Positions 5,605-7,967 of a stretch of DNA of 7,967 bases are shown piece after piece (position 1 is the first letter of the stretch; each line of letters opens with the position of its first letter). The stretch spans positions 1-7,967 of the forward strand of contig JAKADD010000103.1 in NCBI GenBank assembly GCA_021820825.1, written 5' to 3'. A model generated the notes under the pieces. The model saw only the letters and a list, made by a program, of their open reading frames with translations, was not told the origin of the DNA and searched no databases. A program made the position numbers and the translations under genes. This DNA comes from Bacillota bacterium (GTDB lineage Bacteria; Bacillota; Bacilli; Alicyclobacillales; SLC66).

Positions 5605-6807
5605 ATGGGAAAATCCCCGCTTTCGGGAGTACGCGTTCTGGAACTTGGAACCTTGGTGGCCGCGCCGTCAGCCGGTCGGATTTTCGCTGACTTTGGCGCG
5701 GACGTAATCAAAATTGAAGCCCCGGATGGAGACCCGTTGCGCAAATGGGGGAAACTGGCGCCGTCCGGCTCTTCATGGTGGTGGCACATGCAGGCGCGCA
5801 ACAAACGCTTGGTCGCAGTCGACCTGAAGACATCCGAGGGTCAAAAAATTGTTCTGGATCTGGCGCGCCAATCGGACATTTTGATTGAAAACTTGCGCCC
5901 CGGCCGCCTGACAGCGTGGAATCTCGGTTATGAGCAAGTGGCCGCCGTCAATCCGTCCATTGTGTACGTGAGCATCTCTGGTTACGGCCAAAGCGGCCCC
6001 TACCGTGAACGCGCCGGCTTCGGAAATATCGCCGAATCCATGGGAGGGCTGCGCTTCGTGACGGGGTTCCCCGATATGCCTCCCGTGCGTACGGGCATTT
6101 CCCTGGGCGACGAAGTCGCGGCGTTTCAAGCCGTCATCGGGGCTCTCATGGCTTTGCATCGACGGACTGTCGATCCGGATCGCAAGGGCGATCATGTTGA
6201 CGTCGCATTGACGGAGTCGGTTCTCAGTCTAACCGAGGGAATGTTGTCGGAGTATTTGCATGAGGGAGTTGTGCAGGAGAGAACCGGAAATCAATTGTTG
6301 CGGGCGGCCCCTTCAAATATTTACCCGACAGCAGATCACAAATGGATCGCGATTGGCGCCAACAGTTCTGGCACATTTACGAAATTATTAACGCTTATGA
6401 ATAGAATGGACCTGTTGAATGATTCACGATTTCAGTCAAACCCCGGCCGCGTCGCGCACGCGGATGAGTTGGATCAGTGGATTGCGGAGTGGACCGCGCA
6501 GTATTCCCTGAATGACCTCGTAGAGATGCTGAATCATGAGGGTGTACCGGCGGGGCTCGTGATGAACGCGGAAGACATTGCCCATGATCCACAGTACTTG
6601 GCCCGCGGCATGATTCAATACGTTTCGTCTGCCAACCTGGGCGAGGTCGGCATGCCGGGTGTCGTTCCGACACTCAAACACCATCCGGGAGCCATCAGGA
6701 CGATTGGCGGAGAAATCGGCCAACACACGGACGAGGTGCTCCAGGAATTGCTCAAGCTGTCTTCTGGGCAGATCGCACAACTGCGGGAACATGCCGTGGT
6801 TTCTTAA
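5605..6807 (+). CDS. CaiB/BaiF family (class III) CoA-transferase
   Basis: ATG 5605 follows AGGAGGG (5590-5596) with an 8-nt spacer; a nearer ATG at 5598 is out of frame. The product has 400 residues, the usual size. The N-terminal fold is clear: SGVRVLELGTLVAAPSAGRI (7-26), FGADVIKIEAP (30-40), ARNKRLVAVDLK (64-75), DILIENLRPG (91-100) and VYVSISGYGQSGPY (120-133). D169 in GISLGDE is the nucleophile position that forms the acyl anhydride in formyl-CoA transferase. Class III enzymes move CoA between carboxylates as interlocked dimers in the cytoplasm; some relatives are racemases or isomerases. The acyl substrate here is unknown. Its place between an IclR regulator and an amidohydrolase suggests activation of a carboxylic acid for catabolism. 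Confidence 0.92.
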   Translation: MGKSPLSGVRVLELGTLVAAPSAGRIFADFGADVIKIEAPDGDPLRKWGKLAPSGSSWWWHMQARNKRLVAVDLKTSEGQKIVLDLARQSDILIENLRPGRLTAWNLGYEQVAAVNPSIVYVSISGYGQSGPYRERAGFGNIAESMGGLRFVTGFPDMPPVRTGISLGDEVAAFQAVIGALMALHRRTVDPDRKGDHVDVALTESVLSLTEGMLSEYLHEGVVQERTGNQLLRAAPSNIYPTADHKWIAIGANSSGTFTKLLTLMNRMDLLNDSRFQSNPGRVAHADELDQWIAEWTAQYSLNDLVEMLNHEGVPAGLVMNAEDIAHDPQYLARGMIQYVSSANLGEVGMPGVVPTLKHHPGAIRTIGGEIGQHTDEVLQELLKLSSGQIAQLREHAVVS

Positions 6808-6889
6808 AAAGCGGGCTGCACGGAGACACGGAGGCGCCAAAACCGGAGCAAAAACCGACGCCAAAGGTCGTAAGAAGGGAGGGTTCGCC
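6808..6889 (+). other. Spacer between the CoA-transferase and amidohydrolase genes
   Basis: This 82-bp gap has no terminator hairpin with a T-run and no promoter that I can see, so the amidohydrolase is probably read from the upstream promoter. Its purine-rich sequence translates to the basic Lys/Arg/Ala extension mentioned for the next gene, which I take as non-coding. Confidence 0.5.
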
Positions 6890-7957
6890 GTGGCGACATG
6901 GGCCGTAACGGGTGGTCGCTCATTTGACGGAAAAGGTGAAGCGGTGAAACTGGAGCAACTCCTGATTCGAGTCCACGCAGAACTCGATAGGGAGATCAGG
7001 TTAGCTGAGGACGATGTTGTGCTTCCAGGCCTGATCGATTTTCATGCGCACGTCAGCCACGGGCAAGAAGGTGTCGGGGCGCCCGCGAACGTTTTCCTCC
7101 AATCCGGCGTCCTGGCGGTCGCCGACGCGGGCACAGAAGGATGGGCGAATTGGCTGCCCCCTGCGGATGGCAACCCGTTTCCGCAGATTAAGTCCTGGAT
7201 TTCCCTGCTGTCAGACGGTCTGGCGCAGCATCCATTCGCGCCCCGATTTAGGGGCCTTGAGGAGAATGAAGGCGCTTTCCTTACGGAGTTGTTCGAGACT
7301 GAGGCCGACTCCCTGATCGGTCTCAAGATTCGTCTCGGTCAGCATGACGCGAGTGAAGATGAGCGCCTTCTGACCGACGGGGTGTATTGGTCGCGGCGCC
7401 TGCGTGTTCCGCTCATGGTCCATCCGACGGGATCGTTTCTTCCTGTTCGCGACGTGCTGGCGCCGCTGTCGGCAGGGGATGTTTTAACCCATGTTTTTCA
7501 GGGGCGCCAGGGATCAATCTTGCGCGACGGAAGGATTGCTGAGGAAGTGTTTGCCGCTTCGAAGAAGGGGGTGATCCTGGACATCGGTCACGGAGCCAAC
7601 CATTTTTCATGGCAGGTATTCAAGCAAGCTCTCCACGAAGGGCTCCTGCCGGATACGATCAGTACAGATTTGACGAAAAAAACATGGAGGAGGTCGCCAG
7701 TGTACAGTTTGCCTTATGTCATCTCGAAGATGCTGGCCGCAGGGTTAACCTGGCGTCACGTGTATGACGGAGTCTTTCGCAATCCGCTTAAGTATCTAAA
7801 GCTCTGCATACCGGACGATTCGGTTGTGGTCTTGCGACCCGAAAACCGTCAGGAGGAGTTTCTTGACGCCGAAGGCCAAAGCGTGACCGGGCGGCAAATC
7901 TGGCGGCCGGTGTTGATGGCGGTTTCTGGCGCCGTCGCCATAGACGAACTTCGCTGA
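6890..7957 (+). CDS. Metal-dependent amidohydrolase, COG3964-like (amidohydrolase/deacetylase type)
   Basis: GTG 6890 is chosen because GGGAGGG (6877-6883) lies 6 nt upstream; the open frame reaches back into the CoA-transferase gene, but that extension is only basic low-complexity sequence (WFLKKRAARRH, KTGAKTDAKG) and ATG 6791 has no good ribosome site. The product has 355 residues. Amidohydrolase metal ligands are in order: LPGLIDFHAHVSHG (H52, H54), a lysine in IGLKIRLGQ (K146, the likely carboxylated bridge), PLMVHPT (H178), DVLTHVFQG (H201) and STDLTKKT (D260). DIGHGANHFSW (231-241) is characteristic of COG3964, whose characterised member Atu3266 hydrolyses acetyl-(R)-mandelate, as I recall. 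The N-terminal beta part is somewhat short for the superfamily. It probably hydrolyses an ester or amide whose acid the upstream CoA-transferase uses. Only 10 bp follow the stop, so the operon end is not visible. Confidence 0.85.
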   Translation: MATWAVTGGRSFDGKGEAVKLEQLLIRVHAELDREIRLAEDDVVLPGLIDFHAHVSHGQEGVGAPANVFLQSGVLAVADAGTEGWANWLPPADGNPFPQIKSWISLLSDGLAQHPFAPRFRGLEENEGAFLTELFETEADSLIGLKIRLGQHDASEDERLLTDGVYWSRRLRVPLMVHPTGSFLPVRDVLAPLSAGDVLTHVFQGRQGSILRDGRIAEEVFAASKKGVILDIGHGANHFSWQVFKQALHEGLLPDTISTDLTKKTWRRSPVYSLPYVISKMLAAGLTWRHVYDGVFRNPLKYLKLCIPDDSVVVLRPENRQEEFLDAEGQSVTGRQIWRPVLMAVSGAVAIDELR

Positions 7958-7967
7958 CGGTACGGTT

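Noticed and set aside
5773..6195. 140-codon minus-strand frame opposite the CoA-transferase gene
   Set aside because: Shadow of a clear enzyme gene with conserved motifs; no ribosome site or recognisable domain.

Overview
The window looks like a chromosomal segment from a moderate-GC, Gram-positive, spore-forming-type Firmicute. Genes have strong GGAGG-type ribosome sites, GTG starts are frequent, and the sigma-A promoter is clear. The C-terminal modules with a TTYMPIWYVMQLL core resemble secreted proteins I associate with Alicyclobacillaceae (Alicyclobacillus, Kyrpidia and relatives). That placement is an inference from memory, not a search result.

Left part (1-2916): the 3' end of one exported protein gene is followed by a complete paralogous gene (407-2857). 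The complete gene encodes an 816-residue mosaic surface protein. In order it has a signal peptide, a GLUG-type beta-helix array built from exact 84-bp units, a bacterial Ig-like domain, an InlB-type B repeat, two putative-Ig (He_PIG-like) domains, and two stalk-like (copper amine oxidase N-terminal-like) modules. A good intrinsic terminator closes it at 2885-2916.

Middle part (2917-4835): this is an accessory zone on the minus strand. It holds two transposase remnants, one IS1634-like N-terminus whose start codon appears to have become ATA, and one internal fragment of an unrelated transposase. Upstream of them is an intact overlapping type II toxin-antitoxin pair (Phd/YefM antitoxin and RelE/ParE toxin). 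The remaining DNA carries inverted repeats and candidate control elements but no further gene I can support.

Right part (4763-7957): a consensus-like promoter drives an IclR-family regulator, a CaiB/BaiF (class III) CoA-transferase with its catalytic Asp at residue 169, and a metal-dependent amidohydrolase of the COG3964 type. The three genes run in one direction with 16-bp and 82-bp gaps and look like a small regulated catabolic operon: hydrolysis of an ester or amide to a carboxylic acid, CoA activation of the acid, and control by an effector-responsive regulator. The substrate cannot be read from the sequence, and the operon may continue past the right edge.

I see no evidence of a wholly new defence or CRISPR-like system. 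The points most worth following are the unassigned substrate of the CoA-transferase/amidohydrolase operon and the mosaic surface protein with its tandem, still-homogeneous repeats and unexplained attachment module.
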